DNA of 9,856 nucleotides from an uncultured Rhodospirillales bacterium (GTDB lineage: Bacteria > Pseudomonadota > Alphaproteobacteria > Acetobacterales > Acetobacteraceae), in NCBI GenBank assembly GCA_903928045.1, contig CAIYPH010000281.1:1-9856 (forward strand), given 5' to 3'. Shown here in pieces: positions 1-7,580 of this stretch; the stretch's first letter is position 1, and each line of letters begins with the position of its first letter. Position numbers and translations under genes: made by a program. The notes beneath the pieces are model-generated. The model saw nothing but the letters and a program-made list of their open reading frames with translations, was not told the origin of the DNA and did not search any database.

Positions 1-90
1 CCAAAAAAACTTTCTGGTCCATTCATGCCGTTGGCGTACACCTCCGCACAAACCAGGGAGCGGTACAAACCAAGCGGATAAAAGTTTTTT

Positions 91-114
91 GCTTCTTTTT
101 TTCAAAAAAGAAGC
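91..114. terminator. AT-rich perfect inverted repeat downstream of the creatininase gene
   Basis: The 11-base arm GCTTCTTTTTT (91-101) is perfectly complementary to AAAAAAGAAGC (104-114), with only 2 bases between them. It lies about 20 bases past the stop codon of the minus-strand creatininase gene, where a terminator is expected. It is not a textbook terminator on either strand: the stem is mostly A:T, and the sequence after it on the minus strand is A-rich rather than T-rich. The run GAAGCGCTTC (110-119) is a second, overlapping palindrome. It could be a terminator or a copy of a dispersed intergenic hairpin. Confidence 0.4.
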
Positions 115-132
115 GCTTCCTTCCCTCCCGCC

Positions 133-927
133 TCAGCCGCCAGCGATATGCTGCGCAAGCTTGACGCCGACTTCGACCAGCTTCCCGACCAGAGCGGCGC
201 CGGTTTCGGCGGAGCAGAGGCCGGGATCGCCGGACCAGACGCCGTTGGGGGCGATTTCGTCGAGTTCGACGGGGACGGCGATTTCCGCGCCGGCGAAGCG
301 GATGGCGCCGAAGTTGATCACCGGGCTGCCCATGACGGTGGGGGCGGTGGGCTTGGGCGGCACCATGTCGTGGCGGATCCACTCGGGGAAGAGGTGCATC
401 ATCACCGAGGTCAGCGGGTCGGCGCCGTGGCCGGCCGATTTGGCGGCCGTTTCGGCGCCGAGGATGCCAGGGAGGTAGGAGTAGGCGACGCGCCAGAGGT
501 AGAAGCTGGGGATGAGGATCTTGCTCTCGCGGTAGATCTCCTGCGTCACCTCATGCACGGCCTGGACGTTACCGCCATGGCCGTTGATGACGATGATGCG
601 GGTGAGGCCGTGGCGCAGCAGGCAGGAGAGCATGTCCGCCAGCACGGCGCGGAGCGTGGACTGCGAGAGGGCGATGCCCATCGGCATGGTGCCGAAATAG
701 TCGGCACCGCCGAAGGGGAGCACGGGGGCGACGACGGTTTCCACGCCGGCGGCGGTGGCGGCTTCGGCGATTTTCTCGGCGACGCGCTCGGCCGAGAGGT
801 AGTCGCCCATCGGGGCGTGGGGGCCCTGGTCTTCGTGGCTGCCGAGCGGCAGGAGGATGACGGGGTTGCGGGCGGCGAGGGCGCGGGCCTCGCCGCCGGT
901 GATTTCGCCCATACGGAATTTGGCCAT
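133..927 (-). CDS. Creatininase-family amidohydrolase
   Basis: A 264-residue protein of the creatininase / formamide hydrolase superfamily, whose members are metal-dependent cytoplasmic amidohydrolases acting on cyclic or linear amides. Length is normal for the family. Visible motifs are the N-terminal metal-site segment GSHEDQGPHAPMGDY (residues 29-43), the NGHGGN motif (115-120) and GHGADPLTSVMMHLFP (166-181), in the place where many relatives have HAGExETS. Well-studied members have E-Q-H-G-P-H in the first motif; here it is E32-D33-Q34-G-P-H37, so the usual histidine ligand position is glutamine. The start at 927 is chosen because AGGAG (936-940 on this strand) sits 8 bases upstream; a longer frame open to 1110 would run into livH and has no family similarity. 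It is transcribed divergently from the transporter operon. The substrate cannot be deduced; hydrolysis of an amide imported by the neighbouring transporter is possible. Confidence 0.88.
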   Translation of the reverse strand: MAKFRMGEITGGEARALAARNPVILLPLGSHEDQGPHAPMGDYLSAERVAEKIAEAATAAGVETVVAPVLPFGGADYFGTMPMGIALSQSTLRAVLADMLSCLLRHGLTRIIVINGHGGNVQAVHEVTQEIYRESKILIPSFYLWRVAYSYLPGILGAETAAKSAGHGADPLTSVMMHLFPEWIRHDMVPPKPTAPTVMGSPVINFGAIRFAGAEIAVPVELDEIAPNGVWSGDPGLCSAETGAALVGKLVEVGVKLAQHIAGG

Positions 928-975
928 CGCCTGGTCTCCTGATGATGTGTTGGGCCATCCTCGCCGGGTCGGGGA

Positions 976-987
976 AATTGCGCAATT
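976..987. promoter_or_regulatory. Perfect 12-bp palindrome, candidate operator
   Basis: AATTGCGCAATT reads identically on both strands. It lies in the 145-bp divergent region between the creatininase gene and livH, and its last two bases are the first two of the putative -35 box TTGACG (986-991). A dimeric repressor bound here would overlap that promoter and could also affect the divergent gene. No regulator gene is present in the window and I cannot assign the site to a regulator family. Confidence 0.4.
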
Positions 988-1013
988 GACGGCAGCGATT
1001 CGGACCGCATAAC
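986..1013 (+). promoter_or_regulatory. Probable sigma-70 promoter of the ABC transporter operon
   Basis: TTGACG (986-991, 5 of 6 consensus) is followed after 16 bases by CATAAC (1008-1013, 4 of 6). Transcription would start near 1020, giving a leader of about 50 bases before the livH start codon. The site is the best promoter-like pair I found in the divergent region and is overlapped by the palindrome at 976-987. The call rests on sequence match and position only. Confidence 0.45.
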
Positions 1014-1072
1014 CTCCGCGCCAAGCATAAGCTGGCCGCCCCATCGCGGGCCAAGCGATAGGGAGGGTCTGG

Positions 1073-1954
1073 ATGGACGACGCTGCGCGTCTGCTGCAAC
1101 TCGTCGTCAATGGCGCTGCGTCAGGCTGTATCTACGGCCTCATCGCCTTCGGCTTCGTGCTGATCTACAAAGCCACCGAGATGGTGAATTTCGCCCAGGG
1201 CGACATCATGATGCTCGGCGGGTTCGCCGCCTACACGTTCATTCATCAGTTCGGCCTGAACTATTGGGTGGGGTTCGGCTTGGCGATCGCCGCGACGGCG
1301 GCGTTCGGGTTTCTCCTCGATGCGATCGTGCTGCGACGGGTGATCGGCCAGCCGCAATTCGCGGTGGTGATGCTTACGCTGGGCATGGCGTTCATTTTCC
1401 GCGCCGGGGCGGGCCTGGCCTGGACCTACGACTCGGTCGGCTTCGTCACGCCCTTCACCAACCGCAACGTGAAGTTCGGCAGCCTGGTGCTGGGGCTCGA
1501 CAACATCTCCATCATCGTCGGCACGCTGGTGCTGTGCGGGGTGCTGTACCTGTTCTTCAGCCGCACACGGCTGGGCGTGGCGATGCAGGCGGCCTCGCAG
1601 AACCAGTTGGCGGCCTATTACATGGGCATCCCCGTCCGGCGCATCTTCTCGATGATCTGGGCGATCAGCGCGGGGGTGGCGGCGGTTGCGGCGGTGCTGG
1701 TGACGCCGGTATCGCTGATCGATGTGAACATGGGCTTCCTCGGCATCAAGGCCTTCGCCGCCGCGGTGCTGGGCGGCTTCGGCAGCATTCCGGGCGCGGT
1801 GATCGGCGGCGTGATCGTCGGGATCGTCGAGCAATTATCGGGGTATTTCCTCCCCGCCGGGTTCCAGGAAGTGACGTCCAACATTGTTCTGCTCGCCGTG
1901 CTGATCCTTCGCCCTGAAGGATTGTTCGGCAAGACGATCCGCAAGCGGGTGTGA
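1073..1954 (+). CDS. livH: Branched-chain amino acid-type ABC transporter permease, LivH family
   Basis: A 293-residue inner-membrane permease of the HAAT (Liv) family, one half of the transmembrane channel and paired with the LivM-type protein encoded next. It is highly hydrophobic, with about eight predicted membrane segments. Family hallmarks are the N-terminal GAASGCIYGLIAFGFVLIYK (residues 14-33) and NFAQGDIMMLGGF (39-51), the cytoplasmic loop segment GIKAFAAAVLGGFGSIPGA (224-242) that should contact the ATPases, and the C-terminal RPEGLFG (280-286). Length is typical. The start at 1073 has GGGAGGG (1061-1067) 5 bases upstream. It is the first gene of the operon; its stop TGA (1952-1954) overlaps the GTG start of the next gene. 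The family also carries aromatic acids, urea and amides, so the name does not fix the substrate. Confidence 0.93.
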   Translation: MDDAARLLQLVVNGAASGCIYGLIAFGFVLIYKATEMVNFAQGDIMMLGGFAAYTFIHQFGLNYWVGFGLAIAATAAFGFLLDAIVLRRVIGQPQFAVVMLTLGMAFIFRAGAGLAWTYDSVGFVTPFTNRNVKFGSLVLGLDNISIIVGTLVLCGVLYLFFSRTRLGVAMQAASQNQLAAYYMGIPVRRIFSMIWAISAGVAAVAAVLVTPVSLIDVNMGFLGIKAFAAAVLGGFGSIPGAVIGGVIVGIVEQLSGYFLPAGFQEVTSNIVLLAVLILRPEGLFGKTIRKRV

Positions 1955-3036
1955 CGGGTATGCGACGCCTCTTCAAGACCGACTACATGCAGGATATCAA
2001 CCTCTGGCGGCAGCAGGGGGCGAAGTTCTGGTACGGGCTGCTGGTCGCCGCGGTGCTGGCGATCCCGGCCTTCGCCGGAGAATTCTACATCGGCGAACTC
2101 GCTGGCCTGTTCATTTTCGCCGTCGCCGGCGTCGGGCTGATGCTGCTGACCGGCTATACCGGGCTGGTCAGCCTCGGCCACGCCGCCTTCCTCGGCATCG
2201 GCGGCTACACCGAGGCGATCCTGTTGCAGCGCGGCGTGCCGTTTGCCGTGAGCTTGCCGGCCGCGGCCGTGGTCACCGGGCTCGCGGGGGTGGCGATCGG
2301 GCTGCCGACGCTGCGGATGAGCGGGCTCTATCTCGCCATCGCCACGCTCGCCTTCGGCAGCATCATCGGCACGGTGCTGCAGAAATGGGACAGTCTGACC
2401 GGCGGGTTCGACGGGCTGCCGGTGAAGGCGCCGACGCTGCTCGGGGTCGATCTCAGCGGGCCGCTCGGCGTCTACTACATGTCCTTCGCGGTGCTGCTGT
2501 TCGTGATTTTCCTGGTGCTGAACATCCTGCGCTCGCCGCTCGGCCGCGCCTTGGTGGCGATCCGCGACAGCGAGGTCTCGGCGCAGAGCATGGGCATCCA
2601 TCTCGCGTATTATAAGACGGTCGCATTCGGGCTGTCGGCCGCGATCACCGGGCTGGCCGGCGCGCTTTTCGCGCATTACGTGCGCCACCTCGCCCCCGAT
2701 GCCTTCGATATCCTGCTGTCGATCCAACTCGTCACCATCGTGTTCGTCGGCGGGCTCGGCTCGCTGCACGGGGCGATATTCGGCGCCATGTTCATGCGGC
2801 TGCTGCCCCAGGCGATCGCTTTGGTGCGCGACGATCTGCCCAACTGGCTCGGCCGCATGCCCGGGCTCGAACCCTCGATTTTCGGGCTGATCCTGGTGCT
2901 CTGCATCATGTTCGAGCCGATGGGGATCAATGGCCGCTGGCGCAAGCTGAAGGCCTGGTTCAACGAGTTCCCGTTGCACAAGGCGAGCGCCTTCCGCCGG
3001 CAGAAAAGCTACGCCAAGTCGGAGCGCCTGCGATGA
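1951..3036 (+). CDS. livM: Branched-chain amino acid-type ABC transporter permease, LivM family
   Basis: A 361-residue inner-membrane permease, the second channel subunit. Recognisable LivM segments are GYTGLVSLGHAAFLGIGGY (68-86), GLYLAIATLAFG (125-136), RSPLGRALVAIRDSEVSAQS (194-213) and the ATPase-coupling loop IVFVGGLGSLHGAIFGA (263-279). About 20 hydrophilic residues precede the first membrane segment, and a basic tail (about residues 329-361) follows the last. The start is uncertain: GTG at 1951 gives a 4-base overlap with livH, while ATG at 1960 gives MRRLFKTDYM and a protein 3 residues shorter; neither has a strong ribosome site, which suggests translational coupling. Its stop overlaps the ATG of livG (ATGA). 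It acts with the livH and livG/livF products. Confidence 0.92.
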   Translation: MTGMRRLFKTDYMQDINLWRQQGAKFWYGLLVAAVLAIPAFAGEFYIGELAGLFIFAVAGVGLMLLTGYTGLVSLGHAAFLGIGGYTEAILLQRGVPFAVSLPAAAVVTGLAGVAIGLPTLRMSGLYLAIATLAFGSIIGTVLQKWDSLTGGFDGLPVKAPTLLGVDLSGPLGVYYMSFAVLLFVIFLVLNILRSPLGRALVAIRDSEVSAQSMGIHLAYYKTVAFGLSAAITGLAGALFAHYVRHLAPDAFDILLSIQLVTIVFVGGLGSLHGAIFGAMFMRLLPQAIALVRDDLPNWLGRMPGLEPSIFGLILVLCIMFEPMGINGRWRKLKAWFNEFPLHKASAFRRQKSYAKSERLR

Positions 3037-3797
3037 ACCTGTTTCACGTCGAGGATATCGGCATCCGCTTCGGCGGCATCCGCGCCGTCGAGGGCGTCAG
3101 CTTCGCGGTCAAGCGCGGCGAGGTGTTTTCCATCATCGGGCCGAACGGCGCGGGGAAGACGACGATCTTCAACCTCATCAGCCGCATCTACAACCCGACC
3201 ACCGGGCGGCTGTTCTTCGAGGGGCAGGACATCACCACCATCGCGCCCCACCGCATCGCCGGGCTCGGCATCGCGCGCACCTTCCAGAACATCGAGCTGT
3301 TCCCCAACGCCACGCTGCTGCAGAACCTGCTGATCGGGCGGCACTGCCACGCCAAGGTCGGCCTGTTCGCGCAACTCGCCTTCCTGCCATCCGTGGCGCG
3401 CGCCGAGGTGGAGCACCGCAAGCGGGCGGAGGAGGTGATCGCCTTCCTCGGCCTGCAACGCCACCGCGACAGCCTGATCGCCAACCTGCCCTACGGCATC
3501 CGCAAGGTGGTCGAACTCGGCCGCGCCTTGTGCACCGAGCCCAAGCTGCTGCTGCTCGATGAGCCCTCCTCCGGCCTCAACGTCGAGGAGACCGAGGAAA
3601 TGGCCTTCTGGATCGAGGACATCAAGAAAGACCTCGGCATCACCGTCATCATGGTCGAGCACGACATGAAGCTGGTATCCGCCGTGTCGGACCGCGTGAT
3701 GGCGCTCAACTACGGGCGCATCCTGGCGATGGGCACCTCGGCGGAGGTGCAGTCCGACCCCGAGGTGATCCGCGCCTATATCGGAGGCGAGGCATGA
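3033..3797 (+). CDS. livG: ABC transporter ATP-binding protein, LivG family
   Basis: A 254-residue cytoplasmic ATPase, one of two that power the importer. Motifs in order: Walker A GPNGAGKTT (residues 36-44), Q-loop ARTFQN with Q85, signature LPYGIRK (152-158), Walker B LLLLDEP (172-178) with catalytic E177, D-loop SSGLN (179-183) and H-loop H210. The signature departs from LSGGQ, as expected for LivG proteins, which carry an LxYG form. A C-terminal segment ending DPEVIRAYIGGEA fits the LivG family pattern (D-x-V-I-x-A-Y-L/I-G). The start at 3033 overlaps the livM stop by 4 bases and has GGAG (3021-3024) 8 bases upstream. Its own stop overlaps livF (ATGA), so translational coupling is likely. 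Confidence 0.95.
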   Translation: MNLFHVEDIGIRFGGIRAVEGVSFAVKRGEVFSIIGPNGAGKTTIFNLISRIYNPTTGRLFFEGQDITTIAPHRIAGLGIARTFQNIELFPNATLLQNLLIGRHCHAKVGLFAQLAFLPSVARAEVEHRKRAEEVIAFLGLQRHRDSLIANLPYGIRKVVELGRALCTEPKLLLLDEPSSGLNVEETEEMAFWIEDIKKDLGITVIMVEHDMKLVSAVSDRVMALNYGRILAMGTSAEVQSDPEVIRAYIGGEA

Positions 3798-4567
3798 GCG
3801 AGACACTGCTCAAGGTCTCCAACATCGAGACCTTCTACGGGCCGATCCAGGCGATCCGCGGCGTGTCGATCGAGGTCAAGCAGGGCAGCATCGTCACCGT
3901 GCTCGGCGCCAACGGGGCGGGCAAGACCACCATCCTGCGCACCATCTCCGGCGTGCTCGACCCCGAGCGCGGCGAGGTGAGCTTCGAAGGCCGCAACATC
4001 GGCGGCCTCTCGCCCGACAAGGTGATGCGGGCGGGCATCTGTCACTCGCCGGAGGGGCGGGAGATCTTCCCCTTCCTCAGCGTGGCCGAGAACCTGATGA
4101 TGGGCTCCTTCACCCGCTCGGATAAGGACGAGATCGCGCGCGACCTCGAGATGTGCTTCGACTATTTCCCCCGCCTCAAGGAGCGCGCGGCCCAGCGCGC
4201 CGGGCAGCTCTCCGGCGGCGAGCAGCAGATGCTGGCGATCAGCCGCGCGCTGATGGGCCGGCCCAAGCTGCTGCTGCTCGACGAACCCTCGCTCGGCCTG
4301 TCGCCCCTGCTGGTGACGCAGATTTTCGAGATTGTGAAGCGCATCAACCGCGAGCGCGGGGTGGCGATCCTGGTGGTGGAGCAGAACGCCCATATCGCCC
4401 TGAAAACCGCGGATTACGGCTATGTGCTGGAAGTCGGCCGCATCGTCATGGAGGATAATTGCGCCGCCCTGATGGAGAAGGACGACATCAAGGAGTTCTA
4501 CCTCGGCCAGAAGGACGAGGGTGTGCGCGGCAAGCGGCGCTGGAAGAAGAAGAAGCTGTGGCGATGA
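3794..4567 (+). CDS. livF: ABC transporter ATP-binding protein, LivF family
   Basis: A 257-residue ATPase, the partner of the LivG-type subunit. Motifs: Walker A GANGAGKTT (38-46), SPEGREIFPFLSV (85-97) where the usual Q-loop glutamine is a glutamate as is normal in LivF, a full signature LSGGEQQ (139-145), Walker B LLLLDEP (159-165) with E164, and VVEQN (194-198), where glutamine stands at the usual H-loop position, again typical of LivF. The two ATP sites are therefore not equivalent. A strongly basic tail (KRRWKKKKLWR, 247-257) follows the normal end; I recall similar tails in alphaproteobacterial relatives encoded next to AMP-binding genes. GGAGG (3783-3787) precedes the start by 6 bases. 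The stop overlaps the following ATG by 4 bases. Confidence 0.95.
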   Translation: MSETLLKVSNIETFYGPIQAIRGVSIEVKQGSIVTVLGANGAGKTTILRTISGVLDPERGEVSFEGRNIGGLSPDKVMRAGICHSPEGREIFPFLSVAENLMMGSFTRSDKDEIARDLEMCFDYFPRLKERAAQRAGQLSGGEQQMLAISRALMGRPKLLLLDEPSLGLSPLLVTQIFEIVKRINRERGVAILVVEQNAHIALKTADYGYVLEVGRIVMEDNCAALMEKDDIKEFYLGQKDEGVRGKRRWKKKKLWR

Positions 4568-6345
4568 GCACGCAATCCACCCGTCCGGCCACCCTGCCGG
4601 CGCTGATCGCCGCCCGCGTTGTGGCGCACGCCCCGCGCACCATCCTGCGCAAAAAGGATCGCGGCATCTGGCAGGCGATCACCTGGGCGGCCCTCGGCGC
4701 GCGCATCCGCGCGATCGGCGCGGCGCTGAAGCAGGAAGGCGTCGGGCGCGGCGTGGTGGCGGGCATTCTCGGCGAAGCCGGGCCCGACTGGATCGCCGCC
4801 GACCTCGCCATCCAGGGCGCCGGCGGCGTCTCGCTCGGCCTGCCGCCAACCGATCCGGCCGCGGCAACGGCGGCGACACTGCGTGCCTCCGGCTGTCGGG
4901 TGCTGTTCGTCGAGAACGAGGAGCAGCTCGACAAGGTCCTGCACATCCGCGACGCCTGCCCGCAGCTTGTGGCCATCGTCATCATGGACATGAAGGGCCT
5001 GCGCGACTTCACCGACCCTATGTGCGAAAGCCTCGCCGAGTTCTCCGCCCGCGGCGCCGCCCTCGATGCCGCCGATCCCGCCGCCTGGGGCCGCGGCGTC
5101 GAGGCGATCGCGCCGGCGGACATCGCGATCCTCGCCGCGACCTCCGGCACCTCCGAGGCGCCGCGGCTGGTGGCGCTCAGCCATGCCAATCTGATGACCC
5201 AGATCGACCATGCCGCCGAGCTGACCGGGCAGAGCGCGGCCGATGAGCGCCTCGGCTTCCTGCCGCTGAGCCTGGTGACCGAGCGCGTCTTCGGCCTCTA
5301 CCTGGCGCTCGCCTGCGGCACCATCAGCAACCTGGTCGAAAGCGCCGAGACGGTGCCGGAGAACCTTCAGGAACTGCGCCCGACGGTGATGTTCGCCATC
5401 CCGCGCATCTGGCAGAAACTCCACGCGACCGTGATGATTTCCGCCGCCGGCGCCACCTGGGTGCAGCGGCGCCTGTTCGCCTGGGCGATGCGCCAGGCCG
5501 CCCCCCGCGCCGAGGGCAAACCGCTCGGCGGCCTCGCCGCGCTGGCCGACCGGCTGGTGCTGGCCCCGGTGCGCCGCGCCATCGGGCTCGACCGCGCGCG
5601 CCTCGCCTTCGTCGGCGGCACGCCGGTGTCGGACGAGCTGGTGCGCTGGTTCCTCACCCTCGGGGTCAATTTGCGCCAGATCTACGGCACCGCCGAATGC
5701 GGCGGCCTGGCCGCCCTGTCGCCGGCGGATTCCGTGCGCTCCGGCGCGGTCGGCGTCCCGGTCTCCTGGGGCGAGCTTGCGGTCGCCGGCGACGGCGAGG
5801 TGCGGCTGCGCGGCCCGCATGTCTGCGCCGGGCTGTGGCGCGATGGTGCCCTGCATCCCGCCACCGACGCCGAGGGCTGGCTGCATACCGGCGATCTCGG
5901 GCGCATGGAGGCCGGGCAACTGGTGCTGACCGGCCGCCAGGGCGAGGCGATCACCACCGCCGACGGCGCCACCACCCTGCCGGCCGGCTTCGAGAGCCGG
6001 GTGAAACTCTCCCCCTACAGTGCCGACGCGGTGCTGGTCGGCCACGGCCGCGCCAGCCTTGCCTGCCTGGTGGTGCTGGAGTTCGACGTGGTCGAAAAAT
6101 GGGCGCAGGACCGCAACGTGCCCTTCACCTCCACCGCCTCGCTGGTGCGCGCCGAGCCCGTCGTCGCCCTTATCAAGGCCGAACTCGCCGCCCGCGCGCC
6201 CGAGATGCGGCTCGCCGCTTTCCGCATCCTCGCGCGCCGCATCGAACCCGAGGACCCCGAGGTGACCCCGGCGATGCGGCTGCGCCGGCACTACGTGCTA
6301 CAGAAGTACGACGACCTGATCGAAGACATGTACCGCGCCGCCTGA
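4564..6345 (+). CDS. AMP-binding (long-chain acyl-CoA synthetase-like) protein with degenerate catalytic motifs
   Basis: A 593-residue protein of the adenylate-forming (ANL) superfamily, closest in layout to the FAA1-type acyl-CoA synthetases found inside liv-type operons. These normally activate a carboxylic acid with ATP and attach CoA. Retained features: the N-terminal domain, FAIPRIWQKLH (278-288), YGTAE (374-378), GWLHTGD (438-444) and the arginine of GRQGE (R458). Changed features: the phosphate-binding loop reads TSGTSEAPR (193-201) instead of TSGTTGxPK; the A4 segment LPLSLVTERV (233-242) has leucine where relatives usually have histidine; the hinge region reads TTADGATTLP rather than a TAGGKN-like form; and the C-terminal TPAMRLRR (568-575) has arginine R572 where the conserved catalytic lysine is expected. 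The start at 4564 gives an ATGA overlap with livF; a frame open back to 4459 is only livF overlap. Either an altered activity or a non-catalytic role is possible. Confidence 0.85.
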   Translation: MSTQSTRPATLPALIAARVVAHAPRTILRKKDRGIWQAITWAALGARIRAIGAALKQEGVGRGVVAGILGEAGPDWIAADLAIQGAGGVSLGLPPTDPAAATAATLRASGCRVLFVENEEQLDKVLHIRDACPQLVAIVIMDMKGLRDFTDPMCESLAEFSARGAALDAADPAAWGRGVEAIAPADIAILAATSGTSEAPRLVALSHANLMTQIDHAAELTGQSAADERLGFLPLSLVTERVFGLYLALACGTISNLVESAETVPENLQELRPTVMFAIPRIWQKLHATVMISAAGATWVQRRLFAWAMRQAAPRAEGKPLGGLAALADRLVLAPVRRAIGLDRARLAFVGGTPVSDELVRWFLTLGVNLRQIYGTAECGGLAALSPADSVRSGAVGVPVSWGELAVAGDGEVRLRGPHVCAGLWRDGALHPATDAEGWLHTGDLGRMEAGQLVLTGRQGEAITTADGATTLPAGFESRVKLSPYSADAVLVGHGRASLACLVVLEFDVVEKWAQDRNVPFTSTASLVRAEPVVALIKAELAARAPEMRLAAFRILARRIEPEDPEVTPAMRLRRHYVLQKYDDLIEDMYRAA

Positions 6346-6402
6346 TCGCCGGGGGCACGCGGAGGGTTGCAATACATCAACGGCGCTTAGAAGGAGGAAC
6401 GG

Positions 6403-7572
6403 ATGCGTAAGCTTCTACTGGCCACGGCATTTGCCGCCGGCATCACCGGGGCGGCCACGGCCGCCGACCCCGTCCGCGGCGTGACCGATAAGGAAATCGT
6501 CGTCGGCACCTATACCGACCTCTCCGGCGTCACGGTCGCCTGGGGCGTCAACAACTCCAACGCCTGGCGCATGGCGTTCGACGAGATCAACGCCAAGGGC
6601 GGCATTCACGGCCGCAAGATCAAGTATATCGTCGAGGACAACCAGTACCAGGTGCCGCGCTCCATTCAGGCGGCCAACAAGCTGATCAACCGCGACAACG
6701 TGTTCTTCATGGTGGCCAATGGCGGCACGCCGATGAACAACGCGGTGCTGCCCGATCAGCTCGCCAAGAACGTGCCCAACATCTTCCCGCTCACCTCGGC
6801 CCGCTCCATGGCGGAGCCGCACCACAAGCTGAAATTCGCCCTGCTCGCCTCGTACTATGATGGCGCCCGCGCGGCGGTGAAGTATTTCGTCGAGAAGCGC
6901 GGCAAGAAGGTGCTCTGCACCCTGTCGCAGGACACGGATTTCGGCCGTGACGTGACGGACGGCGTGGCCGACCAGATGAAGGCGATGAACCTGACCCTGG
7001 CCGCCGAGACCAAGCACAAGCCGACCGACACCGATTTCACCTCGGCCGCCGCCCGCCTGCGGGACGCCAAGTGCGACGTGGTGTTCTTCGGCACCATCGT
7101 GCGCGACACCATCCTGGCGATGTCGGCCATTCGCAAGAGCGGCTGGGATGTCGATCTGGTGGGGCCGGTCGCCTCCTATGACAGCGCCATCGCCGAAGTG
7201 CCGGGTGGCATCACCGAGGGCTACTACGCCATGGCGACCTTCATCCTGCTGGGCGCGGAAAATCCGGACCCGGCCGGCAAGGCGTTCTACACCAACTATC
7301 TCAAGCTGTTCGGCAAGGAGCCGAACCCCGCGGCGCAGGTTGGCTATACCGGCGCCCAGGTGGTGATCCAGGCGTTGCAGAACGCCGGGCATGACCTGAA
7401 CGTGGACAGCTTCCTCGCCGGGCTTGAGAAGGTGAAGGGCTACAAGGACATGTTCGGCACCCCCGCGATCACCTTCGCGGCGGACAAGCACTCCGGCTCG
7501 ACCGAGAGCTTCCTCGCCCAGGTCAAGGGCGGCAAGTGGATCAAGGCCATTCCCGAGCCGCTTGGCTTCTGA
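6403..7572 (+). CDS. Periplasmic substrate-binding protein of the Liv-type ABC importer
   Basis: A 389-residue LivK-like binding protein (periplasmic binding protein type 1, Peripla_BP_6 family). It should capture the ligand in the periplasm and deliver it to the livHM channel. A Sec signal peptide is visible: positive start MRK, a hydrophobic core to about residue 17, and a likely cut after ATA (18-20), leaving ADPVRG. Family segments are EIVVGTYTDLSG (31-42), INAKGGIHGRKIKYIVEDNQ (63-82), PLTSAR (126-131), QDTDFGRDV (176-184) and KPTDTDFT (206-213). It lies 57 bases after the AMP-binding gene with no terminator between. AAGGAGG (6391-6397) sits 5 bases before ATG and is the strongest ribosome site in the operon, which would favour excess binding protein over permease. 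The ligand is not readable from the sequence; relatives are annotated for branched-chain amino acids but occur in organic-acid loci. Confidence 0.93.
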   Translation: MRKLLLATAFAAGITGAATAADPVRGVTDKEIVVGTYTDLSGVTVAWGVNNSNAWRMAFDEINAKGGIHGRKIKYIVEDNQYQVPRSIQAANKLINRDNVFFMVANGGTPMNNAVLPDQLAKNVPNIFPLTSARSMAEPHHKLKFALLASYYDGARAAVKYFVEKRGKKVLCTLSQDTDFGRDVTDGVADQMKAMNLTLAAETKHKPTDTDFTSAAARLRDAKCDVVFFGTIVRDTILAMSAIRKSGWDVDLVGPVASYDSAIAEVPGGITEGYYAMATFILLGAENPDPAGKAFYTNYLKLFGKEPNPAAQVGYTGAQVVIQALQNAGHDLNVDSFLAGLEKVKGYKDMFGTPAITFAADKHSGSTESFLAQVKGGKWIKAIPEPLGF

Positions 7573-7580
7573 CGGCGACC

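Noticed and set aside
133..1110. Longer 325-residue version of the creatininase frame
   Set aside because: The extra N-terminal residues have no family similarity, overlap the livH start, and a clear AGGAG precedes the internal ATG at 927.
1618..2979. 453-residue minus-strand frame opposite livH/livM
   Set aside because: Low-complexity mirror translation (rich in E, H, Q, R) of two well-supported permease genes.
4498..6291. 597-residue open frame antisense to the AMP-binding gene
   Set aside because: It is a GC-rich mirror frame with highly biased composition (G, A, R, H, Q) and no motifs; the sense protein has clear family motifs.
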